From: an uncultured Alistipes sp.
GTDB lineage: Bacteria; Bacteroidota; Bacteroidia; Bacteroidales; Rikenellaceae
Direction: 5' to 3'
Assembly (NCBI GenBank): GCA_910587675.1
Contig: CAJUMU010000003.1
Location: forward strand, 80,872 to 144,871
Length of the DNA stretch: 64,000 bases
The notes under the pieces were generated by a model. It did no database searches, was not told the origin of the DNA, and saw only the letters and a list, made by a program, of their open reading frames with translations. Made by a program: the position numbers and the translations under genes. Shown here piece after piece: positions 42,854-51,195 of the stretch; the first letter of the stretch is position 1, and every line of letters begins with the position of its first letter.

Positions 42854-45655
42854 ATGACCAATAACAGAAAAATAAGGCTCATTCAGGTGGCAAAGGAGTT
42901 CAAGGTGGGACTTAACACCATCATGGACTACCTGCTCAAGAAGGGCGTGAACATCGACGGATCGCCCAATTCGCCGGTAAGTCCCGAGGTGTACGACATC
43001 CTTGAGAAGGAGTTCGGCTCGAACCGCACCATCACCGGAAACGAGCGCGACAACATACGCGAACGCATATCGCTCAAGCAGGCGACCGTATCGCTCGACG
43101 AGGCCAAGAAGGCCGAAAAGAGCGGCGACGAACAGGAGGTGATAATCAAGAGCAACGTCATAAACGTGAAGGACGAGATTCCGCGTCCCAAATTCCTTGG
43201 CAAGATCGACTTGAACCCCAAGAAAAAAGAGGAGCCCAAAAAGGAGGAGGCCCCGCAGCGTCCCGAGCCCGAGCAGCCGAAATCGGCGCAGGCTCCCGCC
43301 GCAGAGCCTAAGGCCGAGACGCCCGCTCCCGCGGCCGAGGTGAAAGCTCAGCCCGCGGCGGCGCCCGAGAAGCCCGCGGCCGAGGCTCCGAAACCTGCCC
43401 CCGCGCCCGCAGCTCCCGCCGAGAAAGAGCCTGCCGCGGCTCCCGCGGAGGCGGAGAAGCCCAAGAAGGAGGACAACATATTCCGTCCCAACCACATGCA
43501 GTTGGCCGGTCCGCAGATCCTCGGCACGATGGACGTGTCGGGCATGGTCCCGGGCGGCAAGCACAAGCGCAAGCGTCTCGACAAGGAGAAAGTGGATGTC
43601 AACAAGGCCAACAAGGGCGGCGACCGACAGTCGAACCGTTCGGGTCAGGGCGGCGCGAAGAACGCGCCCAACGCCTCGAACCAGCCCAAGGCGGGCGAGG
43701 GACGTCGCAGCAAGAACAAGCAGAAACATCAACCCAAGCCCGTGGTTCGTCCCGAAGTGAGCGACGAGGAGGTAGCAAAGCAGATAAAGGATACGCTGGC
43801 CCGCCTCACCTCGAAGGGCGCCAAGAACAAGGGCGCGAAATACCGCAAGGAGAAGCGCGAGGAGATACGCGAGAAGATGAGCGAGGAGCTGGAGCGCGAG
43901 CAGCAGGAGCGTTCGGTGCTGAAGGTCACCGAGTTCGTCACCGTGAGCGAGCTGGCTACCATGATGAACGTGTCGCCGATGGAGGTCATATCGGCCTGCA
44001 TGAACTTGGGACTCATGGTGTCGATCAACCAGCGACTCGACGCCGAGGCTCTGGTGGTCGTGGCCGAGGAGTTCGGCTTCAAGACCGAGTTCGTGTCGGT
44101 GGATATTCAGGAGGCTATCGAGACCGAGACCGACAGCGAGGAGGATCTGCTGCCGCGTCCGCCCATCGTGACGGTGATGGGTCACGTCGACCACGGTAAG
44201 ACATCGTTGCTGGACAACATCCGCAAGACCAACGTAATCGAAGGCGAGGCGGGAGGTATCACCCAGCACATCGGCGCCTACTCGGTGAATCTCAACGGAC
44301 AGAAGATCACCTTCCTCGATACCCCGGGCCACGAGGCGTTCACCGCCATGCGAGCCCGCGGAGCCAAGATCACCGACGTGGCGATCATCATCGTCTCGGC
44401 CGACGACAGTGTCATGCCGCAGACCGTGGAGGCCATCAACCATGCGCAGGCCGCGGGCGTGCCGATGGTATTCGCCATAAACAAGATCGACAAGCCCAAC
44501 GCCAACCCCGAGCACATCAAGGAGCAGCTGGCTCAGATGAACTACCTCGTGGAGGAGTGGGGCGGCAAGTACCAGAGTCAGGATATTTCGGCCAAGAAAG
44601 GCATGAATCTCGACAAACTGCTCGAAAAGGTGTTGCTCGAGGCCGAGTTGCTCGACCTGAAAGCCAACCCCCATAAGAAGGCTCAGGGCGCGGTGATCGA
44701 ATCGACGCTCGACAAGGGCCGCGGATACGTGGCCACCATCATGGTGCAGAGCGGTACGCTCCGCGTGGGCGACGTGCTGCTGTCGGGAACCTACACGGGC
44801 CGCGTGAAGGCCATGTTCGACGAGAACGGAAAGAAGGTGGCCGAAGCGGGTCCCTCGACGCCCGTGCAGGTGCTGGGTCTGAACGGCGCGCCGCAGGCGG
44901 GCGACAACTTCAACGTGATGGACGACGACCGCTCGGCTCGCGAGATCGCCAACAAGCGCGAGCAGTTGCAGCGCATGCAGGGCATCATGACCCAGAAGCA
45001 CATCACCCTCGACGAGATCGGCCGACGCATCGCCATCGGTTCGTTCAAGGAGCTGAACATCATCGTCAAGGGCGACGTGGACGGTTCGGTGGAGGCTATG
45101 TCGGGTTCGCTCATCAAACTTTCGAAAGAGACCGTGCAGGTGAACGTAATCCACGCCGCCGTGGGTCAGATCTCGGAGTCGGACGTATTGCTGGCCGCCG
45201 CATCGAACGCCATCATCGTCGGTTTCCAAGTACGTCCGTCGGCCGCGGCGCGCAAGACGGCCGAGAAGGAGGAGATCGAAATCCGCCTCTACTCGATCAT
45301 TTACGACGCCATCAACGATATCAAGGACGCTATCGAGGGTATGCTCGAACCCGTCATGAAGGAGGTGATAGTATGCTCGATCGAGGTGCTGGAGATATTC
45401 AAGATATCGAAGGTGGGCACCGTGGCCGGTTGCGTCGTGCGCGAGGGCAAGTTGCAGCGCAACACCCCGATACGCGTGATTCGCGACGGTATCGTGATCT
45501 ACACGGGCAAGCTCGGATCGCTCAAGCGTTTCAAGGACGACGTGAAGGAGGTCACCGTGGGTCAGGATTGCGGTTTGAACATCGAATCGTACAACGACAT
45601 CCGCGTGGGCGACATAATCGAGGGATACGAGCAGGTGGAGGTGAAGCGCAAATAG
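42854..45655 (+). CDS. infB: Translation initiation factor IF-2
   Basis: 933 residues. A GTPase that brings fMet-tRNA to the 30S subunit. A short N-terminal IF2N domain is followed by a long Ala/Pro/Glu/Lys-rich linker (~130-200) and a basic segment. The G domain starts with VTVMGHVDHGKTSLLDNI (~437), then DTPGHEAFTAMRARG and NKIDKPNANP. Beta-barrel domains follow, and a C-terminal tRNA-binding domain closes with KGDVDGSVEAM and VTVGQDCGLNIE. It is third in the rimP-nusA-infB set. Confidence 0.97.
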   Translation: MTNNRKIRLIQVAKEFKVGLNTIMDYLLKKGVNIDGSPNSPVSPEVYDILEKEFGSNRTITGNERDNIRERISLKQATVSLDEAKKAEKSGDEQEVIIKSNVINVKDEIPRPKFLGKIDLNPKKKEEPKKEEAPQRPEPEQPKSAQAPAAEPKAETPAPAAEVKAQPAAAPEKPAAEAPKPAPAPAAPAEKEPAAAPAEAEKPKKEDNIFRPNHMQLAGPQILGTMDVSGMVPGGKHKRKRLDKEKVDVNKANKGGDRQSNRSGQGGAKNAPNASNQPKAGEGRRSKNKQKHQPKPVVRPEVSDEEVAKQIKDTLARLTSKGAKNKGAKYRKEKREEIREKMSEELEREQQERSVLKVTEFVTVSELATMMNVSPMEVISACMNLGLMVSINQRLDAEALVVVAEEFGFKTEFVSVDIQEAIETETDSEEDLLPRPPIVTVMGHVDHGKTSLLDNIRKTNVIEGEAGGITQHIGAYSVNLNGQKITFLDTPGHEAFTAMRARGAKITDVAIIIVSADDSVMPQTVEAINHAQAAGVPMVFAINKIDKPNANPEHIKEQLAQMNYLVEEWGGKYQSQDISAKKGMNLDKLLEKVLLEAELLDLKANPHKKAQGAVIESTLDKGRGYVATIMVQSGTLRVGDVLLSGTYTGRVKAMFDENGKKVAEAGPSTPVQVLGLNGAPQAGDNFNVMDDDRSAREIANKREQLQRMQGIMTQKHITLDEIGRRIAIGSFKELNIIVKGDVDGSVEAMSGSLIKLSKETVQVNVIHAAVGQISESDVLLAAASNAIIVGFQVRPSAAARKTAEKEEIEIRLYSIIYDAINDIKDAIEGMLEPVMKEVIVCSIEVLEIFKISKVGTVAGCVVREGKLQRNTPIRVIRDGIVIYTGKLGSLKRFKDDVKEVTVGQDCGLNIESYNDIRVGDIIEGYEQVEVKRK

Positions 45656-45727
45656 CGTTTCGCCGCTCGCCGCGTGTAACGAGAAGTGAATTAAAACATA
45701 CGCATAACAACTACAAACCAAAAACTT

Positions 45728-47047
45728 GTGATGAATACTCAAATCAAATTCACCACGGCGGAAGAGGCCGTAAAAGTAATCAAGTCAGGCGACACGGTGC
45801 ATCTGAGCTCGGTGGCTTCGGCCCCGCAGTGCCTTATCAAGGCGATGTGCGCGCGCGGTGAGGCAGGCGAGTTGAAAAACGTGCATGTCCACCACCTCCA
45901 CACCGAGGGTCCCGCGCCCTATGCCGATCCGAAGTTCGAGGGCATATTCCAGCTCGATTCGTTCTTCGTGGGCGCCAATGTCCGCAAGGTTACACAGAGC
46001 GGATATGCCGACTACATCCCCGTGTTCCTGAGCGAGACGCAGAAGCTCTATCGCTGCGGAGCGGTGCCCTGCAACGTGGCCATGATTCAGGTCTGCCCGC
46101 CCGACAAGCACGGATACGTGTCGCTGGGCACCTCGGTCGACGCCACGCTGGCGGCGGTGGAGTGCGCCGACCACGTGATAGCGGTAGTGAACCCCAACGT
46201 GCCTCGCGCGTTCGGTCAGGCGATGATCCCCATGTCGAAGATCGACACCTTCGTGGAGGACAACACGCCGCTCATCGAGGCCGTGCCGGGGCCGATCTCG
46301 GAGATCGACGCCGCCATCGGCCGCAACTGCGCCGCGCTGATCGAGGACGGAGCCACCCTTCAGATGGGTATCGGCGCCATCCCCAACGCCGTGCTGTCGC
46401 AATTGAGCAACCACAAGAATCTGGGTATCCACACCGAGATGTTCGCCGACGGCGTGCTGCCGCTGGTGGAGAAGGGCGTAATCAACGGCGAGGCCAAGGC
46501 TACCGACCCGGGCAAGATCGTCTCGACGTTCCTCATGGGTTCGAAGAGCGTTTACGACTTCATCGACGACAACCCGGGTGTGTTGATGATGGACGTGGGT
46601 TACACCAACGACCCCTACATCATGTCGAAAAACGACCGCATGACGGCCATCAACTCGGCTTTGCAGATCGACCTCACGGGTCAGGTGTGCGCCGACTCGC
46701 TGGGCACCAAGTTCTGGTCGGGCGCGGGCGGCCAGATCGACTTCGTTTACGGAGCGTCGCTCGCCAAGGAGGGCAAGGCCATCATAGCCATGCCGTCGAT
46801 GACCAACAAGGGCGTATCGAAGATCTGTCCCACGCTGCTCGACGGCGCGGGCGTGGTAACGACCCGTTTCCACGCTCACTGGATCGTCACCGAGTACGGC
46901 GCCGTGGATCTCTATGGCAAGAGCATGCAGGAGCGCGCGCGTCTGCTCATATCGATCGCGCACCCCTCGGCCCGCGAGGAGCTGGACCGCGCCGCTTTCG
47001 AGCGTTGGGGTTCGCACCACCACTACATAAAGGGATATATGGGATAA
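45728..47047 (+). CDS. Acetyl-CoA hydrolase/transferase family CoA-transferase (4-hydroxybutyrate/butyrate type)
   Basis: 439 residues (M1 or M2 start). A class I CoA-transferase that moves CoA between acetyl-CoA and another acid in fermentation. The catalytic glutamate is in LGIHTEMFADGVL (E237), matching the E238 region of clostridial 4-hydroxybutyrate CoA-transferase. Other motifs are LQMGIGAIPNAVL, SGAGGQIDFVYGAS and the C-terminal HAHWIVTEYGAVDLYGKS. It lies after infB with a 72-bp gap and may be a separate unit. Substrate could be 4-hydroxybutyrate, butyrate or succinate; sequence alone does not decide. Confidence 0.92.
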   Translation: MMNTQIKFTTAEEAVKVIKSGDTVHLSSVASAPQCLIKAMCARGEAGELKNVHVHHLHTEGPAPYADPKFEGIFQLDSFFVGANVRKVTQSGYADYIPVFLSETQKLYRCGAVPCNVAMIQVCPPDKHGYVSLGTSVDATLAAVECADHVIAVVNPNVPRAFGQAMIPMSKIDTFVEDNTPLIEAVPGPISEIDAAIGRNCAALIEDGATLQMGIGAIPNAVLSQLSNHKNLGIHTEMFADGVLPLVEKGVINGEAKATDPGKIVSTFLMGSKSVYDFIDDNPGVLMMDVGYTNDPYIMSKNDRMTAINSALQIDLTGQVCADSLGTKFWSGAGGQIDFVYGASLAKEGKAIIAMPSMTNKGVSKICPTLLDGAGVVTTRFHAHWIVTEYGAVDLYGKSMQERARLLISIAHPSAREELDRAAFERWGSHHHYIKGYMG

Positions 47048-47120
47048 GACGATTGTTTTGGCAGTTTGCCGTCGGCGACGGACTGCCCATATCGCAAAGC
47101 GATATCGAAATATCGACCGA

Positions 47121-47163
47121 AACGACGACGGGACCGCATCGAACTGCGGTCCCGTCGTCGTTT
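47121..47163. terminator. Bidirectional terminator between convergent genes
   Basis: An 18-bp near-perfect stem (47121-47138 with 47145-47162) runs into TTT on the plus strand and, on the minus strand, past the adjacent stop codon at 47162-47164. Confidence 0.8.
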
Positions 47164-48232
47164 ACTCTATCTCGATCGACACCACGGGTTGTTCCCGCAC
47201 CTCGTCGAGCGGATGCGATTGATAGCCGACCTTCGCGAAGTCGATGCCGTTCAGGTCGATGCAACGTATCGAATTGTTGTAGGCCGTCTTGTAATATACC
47301 TTGCGGTTGGTGAGATCGATGGCCGAAGTCCATTGCGTCGCGCTCGGTATGTCGGGACTCTCGCCAAGGGGGTGCTCGATACCGACGGGCACGTCGAAGT
47401 TGTTGAGCAGGTGGAAACACTGTTGCACCGTCTCGAAGGCTGTGGCGCGCTTGGGCGCCGTCGCGCGATAAAACGCCGCGCGTACGAAACGCGAAGGCGG
47501 CGTGTCGTCGCCCGGGATGCCGAGGAATCCCGAATTGCCGCCGAAGGGGTACAATTCGATTCCGCCGAGCCGCTGCGCGGGGGCGTCGCCCGAACGAAGA
47601 TTCACATAGTTATTCAGATTCGTCAGGTGCCACTCGAACCCGGGAGCGTTGGTCAGCACGCCCACCTCGTTCTCGTAAAAATGCGGCACGCCGCCCACGA
47701 TCTCCAGCACGACCTGACGTCCCGACGGCTCGCCGATACGCCAATGCACTACCGACATCTCGGTAAGCGCCACGATCCGCACCGACGACAGACCAGCCTT
47801 GAGCTCGTCGATAGAGGCGAATTGCGACAGTATCCAAGTCACCGCCTGCAAGTCGCCCAAGGTGCGGTCGTTCTGCGACGGATCGTAACTCTCGTAACCG
47901 CCGTATCGGGGAAAGAAAAAGAGTCCCGCCGATAGTCCCGCCTCGTTTATACCCTCGGCTATAAACTCCGAACGCGCGACCGACAGCCCGACCAATCCGT
48001 ATTTCGCCGAGTAGCGCAATCCCTTCTCGCCCGTGGGAGTGAACGAAAAGAGCTGCTCGCCGCGCGGGATCACTACATATTCGCTGTCCAGTTCGCCGAG
48101 CGACCACTCGATCGTGCGCGACTGCACATAACTGCCGTCGGCCGCCGTGAGTGCGATACCCGTGCAAGCCACGGCCTGAAACGTCCCGCAACATCCGACG
48201 AACATGCCTGCTATCAAACCATTCCTAATCAT
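47162..48232 (-). CDS. Secreted choloylglycine hydrolase / linear amide C-N hydrolase (Ntn)
   Basis: 356 residues. The signal peptide is MIRNGLIAGMFVGCCGTFQA-VA, with cleavage before Cys23. This would expose the N-terminal nucleophile Cys typical of Ntn hydrolases. From that Cys, Arg17 and Glu20 (SRTIEWS) fit the Gram-negative bile salt hydrolase/penicillin V acylase cluster. Other conserved parts are LTNAPGFEWHLTNLNNYVNL, SRFVRAAFYR and NNFDVPVGI. It is expected in the periplasm. The substrate could be conjugated bile salts or other N-acyl amides. No obvious -7 box was seen upstream. Confidence 0.88.
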   Translation of the reverse strand: MIRNGLIAGMFVGCCGTFQAVACTGIALTAADGSYVQSRTIEWSLGELDSEYVVIPRGEQLFSFTPTGEKGLRYSAKYGLVGLSVARSEFIAEGINEAGLSAGLFFFPRYGGYESYDPSQNDRTLGDLQAVTWILSQFASIDELKAGLSSVRIVALTEMSVVHWRIGEPSGRQVVLEIVGGVPHFYENEVGVLTNAPGFEWHLTNLNNYVNLRSGDAPAQRLGGIELYPFGGNSGFLGIPGDDTPPSRFVRAAFYRATAPKRATAFETVQQCFHLLNNFDVPVGIEHPLGESPDIPSATQWTSAIDLTNRKVYYKTAYNNSIRCIDLNGIDFAKVGYQSHPLDEVREQPVVSIEIE

Positions 48233-48320
48233 AATCCGATCTTTTTTGCGGAATAACGCATAATTTCCGTGCCACGCGGCAAAACGGATCCCGAACTGCC
48301 GATTTTTTCGTCCGAATGGT

Positions 48321-48328
48321 TAATTTTG
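48321..48328 (+). promoter_or_regulatory. -7 box of the RluA-type gene
   Basis: TAATTTTG, 18 bases before ATG 48347. It lies inside the longer open frame from 48269 and so argues for the 48347 start. A correctly placed -33 TTTG is not evident. Confidence 0.5.
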
Positions 48329-48346
48329 CAGACAAAACCCATACGA

Positions 48347-49948
48347 ATGCTTCACCGTTTCGAACTTCCCGTCGACGGGATTCCGTTGCCCCGCTTATTC
48401 ACGTGGCCTTTTGCCTATACGCCTCACACGCTGAGCCGATTGGCCGCCGAACAGGTGCGGCGTTACGTCGCCGCGCGCGACGAGTGGCGCGACGAGCTGA
48501 GCCGCGGCAAGATGTTCGGAGTGCTCGCGGTGTGCGACGCCGACGGACGTCCGGGCTTTCTGGCCGCATTCTCGGGAAACCTCGGCGGCGTCAACCGACA
48601 CGACTACTTCGTACCGCCCGTTTACGACATGCTGCGCCCCGACGATTTTTTTCGTCGCGAGGAGGCCGCCATATCCCTCATAAACCGCCGCGTGGAGGAG
48701 CTCGGGCGGAGCGAGGAGCGTCGAGCCGCACAAGCTGCGTTCGACAATGCCGTACGCGACGCCGAAAGCGAACTCGCCGCGATGAAACGGAGCATGAGGC
48801 TCTCGAAACAATCCCGCGCCGCGCGTCGGGCCGAAGGGGCGGACGAAGCCGCCCTCGTCCTCGAAAGCCAACGCGAAAACGCCGATTTGCAGAGACTCAA
48901 GCATCGCCATAAAACGCTCGTCGAGCAGGCGCGCGCCCGTCTCGCCGAACACGATCACGAGGTCGAGGCGCTCCGCGAAGAGCGTCGCCGCCGCTCCGCC
49001 GAGTTGCAGATGCGTATCTTCAGCCGCTTCCGCATGCTCAACGCCCGCGGCGAGGAGCGCGACTTGTGCGATCTTTTCGCCGCGACACCGCAGCGCATAC
49101 CGCCCGCGGGAGCAGGCGAGTGCGCCGCGCCCAAGCTCCTGCAATACGCCTATCTGCACGGTCTGCGACCGTTGGCGATGGCGGAGTTCTGGTGGGGCGA
49201 GTCGCCGAAAGGCGAGGTGCGTCGCCACGGCAACTACTATCCCGCCTGCAACGGCAAATGCAAACCTATTCTGCTGCACATGCTCGAAGGGTTGGATGTG
49301 GAGCCTAATCCGCTGCTCGGCATCGAGCCTCCCGAGCCGCGGATCGTGTGGGAGGACGCCGACATGGTCGCGATCGACAAGCCGAGCGGGATGCTCTCCG
49401 TCGAGGGGCGATCGGGCGTGCGCTCGGCGGAGGAGTGGGCGCGCGAGCGCCACCCCGACATCGCGGGGCCCGTCACGGTGCACAGACTCGACCAAGCCAC
49501 CTCGGGATTGCTGCTTCTGGCCAAGAACAAAGAGGCGCACAAGGCTTTGCAGGCGCAGTTCATCCGCCACTCCATAAAAAAGAGCTACATCGCGTTGCTC
49601 GACGGACATGTCGCGCGGCCGAGCGGCGAGATCTCGCTGCCTCTGAAACTCGATTACAACCACCGTCCGCGGCAGATGGTCGCCCCCGACGGTCGCAGCG
49701 CGGTCACCCGTTACGAGGTCGTCGGATACGAGGGTGCGCGAACACGCGTGAGATTCTATCCTTTGACGGGGCGCACGCACCAGCTGCGCGTGCATGCGGC
49801 GCACGTCGGCGGATTGAACGCTCCGATCGTCGGCGACGACATCTACGGCGCGGGCGGCGCGAGATTGTGTCTGCATGCCGAATCCATCGAGTTCGACCAC
49901 CCCGCCGACGGCCGCCGTATATGTCTGCGCTCGCCCGCGGAGTTCTGA
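48347..49948 (+). CDS. RluA-family pseudouridine synthase with long N-terminal extension
   Basis: 533 residues from ATG 48347. The C-terminal ~210 residues are an RluA-type synthase that isomerises uridine in rRNA or tRNA: catalytic Asp in VHRLDQATSGLLLLAKN, then FIRHSIKKSYIALLDG and LTGRTHQLRVHAAHVGG. The N-terminal ~300 residues contain a conserved-looking head (LFTWPFAYTPHTLSRLAAE, GKMFGVLAVCDADGRPGFLAAFSGNLGG). A long Arg/Glu-rich coiled coil (~115-220) and a CNGKC motif near 295 follow. E. coli RluA lacks this part. The extension may set RNA target or ribosome contact; its role is unknown. Confidence 0.9.
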   Translation: MLHRFELPVDGIPLPRLFTWPFAYTPHTLSRLAAEQVRRYVAARDEWRDELSRGKMFGVLAVCDADGRPGFLAAFSGNLGGVNRHDYFVPPVYDMLRPDDFFRREEAAISLINRRVEELGRSEERRAAQAAFDNAVRDAESELAAMKRSMRLSKQSRAARRAEGADEAALVLESQRENADLQRLKHRHKTLVEQARARLAEHDHEVEALREERRRRSAELQMRIFSRFRMLNARGEERDLCDLFAATPQRIPPAGAGECAAPKLLQYAYLHGLRPLAMAEFWWGESPKGEVRRHGNYYPACNGKCKPILLHMLEGLDVEPNPLLGIEPPEPRIVWEDADMVAIDKPSGMLSVEGRSGVRSAEEWARERHPDIAGPVTVHRLDQATSGLLLLAKNKEAHKALQAQFIRHSIKKSYIALLDGHVARPSGEISLPLKLDYNHRPRQMVAPDGRSAVTRYEVVGYEGARTRVRFYPLTGRTHQLRVHAAHVGGLNAPIVGDDIYGAGGARLCLHAESIEFDHPADGRRICLRSPAEF

Positions 49949-50016
49949 CGAAAGAGAGTCTTCGGCCCATCTAAAAATTTATTCCGCGACAACGGCGCCG
50001 TTCCCCGACAAAAACA

Positions 50017-50053
50017 ATTCGCCCCCGCGGCAAATCATGCGCGGGGGCGAAAT
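50017..50053 (-). terminator. Terminator of the uppS-bamA-ompH unit
   Basis: ATTCGCCCCCGCG (50017-50029) pairs with CGCGGGGGCGAAT (50040-50052), with a minus-strand TTGTTTTTG following. It is 18 bp past the last ompH stop. Confidence 0.75.
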
Positions 50054-50070
50054 CTATGCTTCGAGCCTAA

Positions 50071-50583
50071 TTACTGTACACCCAGCTTGGCCTTTACTTC
50101 GCCGCTGATGTCGGTCGTAGCCGACTCGTCGATGTAGGCCAGCGAGTTGCCCATCATATCGAACACCACGATGTATCCGCCCGCCTTGGCCACCTCGTTG
50201 ATAGCGTCGACAGCCTTCTTGCGGATAGGCTCCAAAAGCTCCATCTGCTTCTTCTGGATGTCCTGAGCGGCCACCTGCTGGAACTGCTCGTAACGGGTTT
50301 GCAGATCGGTCAGCTCCTTCTGCTTGAGCTGCATCACAGCCTCGGTCATGGTGCCTTCGGCCTTCTGGTACTCCTGCAATTTGTTATTGAACTCTACCTG
50401 AATGGTCTCCAACTGCGCGTCCAAGTCCTTTGCGAAGTCCTGAATCTGAGTCTGGGCATCCTTGAACTCGTTCATGTTCGTAATGATCTCCTGCGTGTTG
50501 ATTCGACCGAACTTTTGTGCGAAGAGTGATGTCGAGAACATCACGCATACTACCGCGAGGGTTAGCTTCAATGCTTTTTTCAT
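50071..50583 (-). CDS. OmpH/Skp-family periplasmic chaperone, copy 2
   Basis: 170 residues. The signal peptide is MKKALKLTLAVVCVMFSTSLFA, then a Skp-like body: beta-start KFGRINTQEIITNMNEFKDA, a long charged coiled coil (~45-120), and a closing beta part GGYIVVFDMMGNSLAYIDES. Skp holds unfolded outer-membrane proteins for the Bam complex. It is last in the nadK-uppS-bamA-ompH-ompH series, 26 bp after the other ompH. Confidence 0.92.
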   Translation of the reverse strand: MKKALKLTLAVVCVMFSTSLFAQKFGRINTQEIITNMNEFKDAQTQIQDFAKDLDAQLETIQVEFNNKLQEYQKAEGTMTEAVMQLKQKELTDLQTRYEQFQQVAAQDIQKKQMELLEPIRKKAVDAINEVAKAGGYIVVFDMMGNSLAYIDESATTDISGEVKAKLGVQ

Positions 50584-50609
50584 AATATTTTACGTGTGTA
50601 ATTGTGTTT

Positions 50610-51125
50610 CTATTTCCGAGTCTTCAGCAGATCGACGATCGCCTGCGTGTGATCGGCCTTAGGCGAATAGTAGAGCATGGTGGCATTCTGCGCCACGTCG
50701 ATCACCATATCGTAACCGTTGGCTTCGGCATACTCCTTTATTGCGTCGAAGACGCTCTTCTGAATAGGCTGTATCAATTCGATACGCTTCTGCATCAAGG
50801 TGCCGTCGGTGCCGAATATCGATTCCTGAAATTCGGCGGCCTCCTTCTCCCTTTTGAGGATGTTATCCTCGTTGGCCTGCTGCGACGCCTGCGTGAGCGA
50901 CGCCTTGCGCTGCATGTAAGCGTTGTAGAGCGACTCTACCGCCTCGAACTTGGCGTCCACGTCCTGTTGGTATTGATTCGCCATCCGGTCGAGTTCGGCG
51001 ATGGCAGCGTTGTATTTGTCGATGGACTTGAATACTTTTTCGCTGTTTACCACGATGTAATTCTGGGCTGCGGCGAACCCTGCCGCACCCAATGCGAGAG
51101 CCAACGTTAAGATCAATCGTTTCAT
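50610..51125 (-). CDS. OmpH/Skp-family periplasmic chaperone, copy 1
   Basis: 171 residues. Signal peptide MKRLILTLALALGAAGFAAA, then NYIVVNSEKVFKSIDKYNAA, a coiled-coil middle (QQDVDAKFEAVESLYNAYMQRKAS) and NGYDMVIDVAQNATMLYY. It has the same architecture as the following gene but a clearly different sequence, so the pair is an old duplication that may form mixed trimers. It follows bamA after 70 bp. Confidence 0.92.
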   Translation of the reverse strand: MKRLILTLALALGAAGFAAAQNYIVVNSEKVFKSIDKYNAAIAELDRMANQYQQDVDAKFEAVESLYNAYMQRKASLTQASQQANEDNILKREKEAAEFQESIFGTDGTLMQKRIELIQPIQKSVFDAIKEYAEANGYDMVIDVAQNATMLYYSPKADHTQAIVDLLKTRK

Positions 51126-51195
51126 AATCGTATTTCTTTAGGTTGCTACTAAATACAAATATACGAATTTATTTTCAAATATGCTGCCAATCGCA

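Noticed and set aside
47162..48232. Glu in place of Asp at position 20 of the mature choloylglycine hydrolase as a catalytic defect
   Set aside because: RTxEW is, to my knowledge, the usual form in the Gram-negative cluster of this family, so it is not evidence of inactivation.
50071..51125. Two adjacent ompH/Skp genes as a recent tandem duplication
   Set aside because: The proteins share architecture but differ through most of their sequence, and this pairing is common in Bacteroidota. It is ancient rather than novel.
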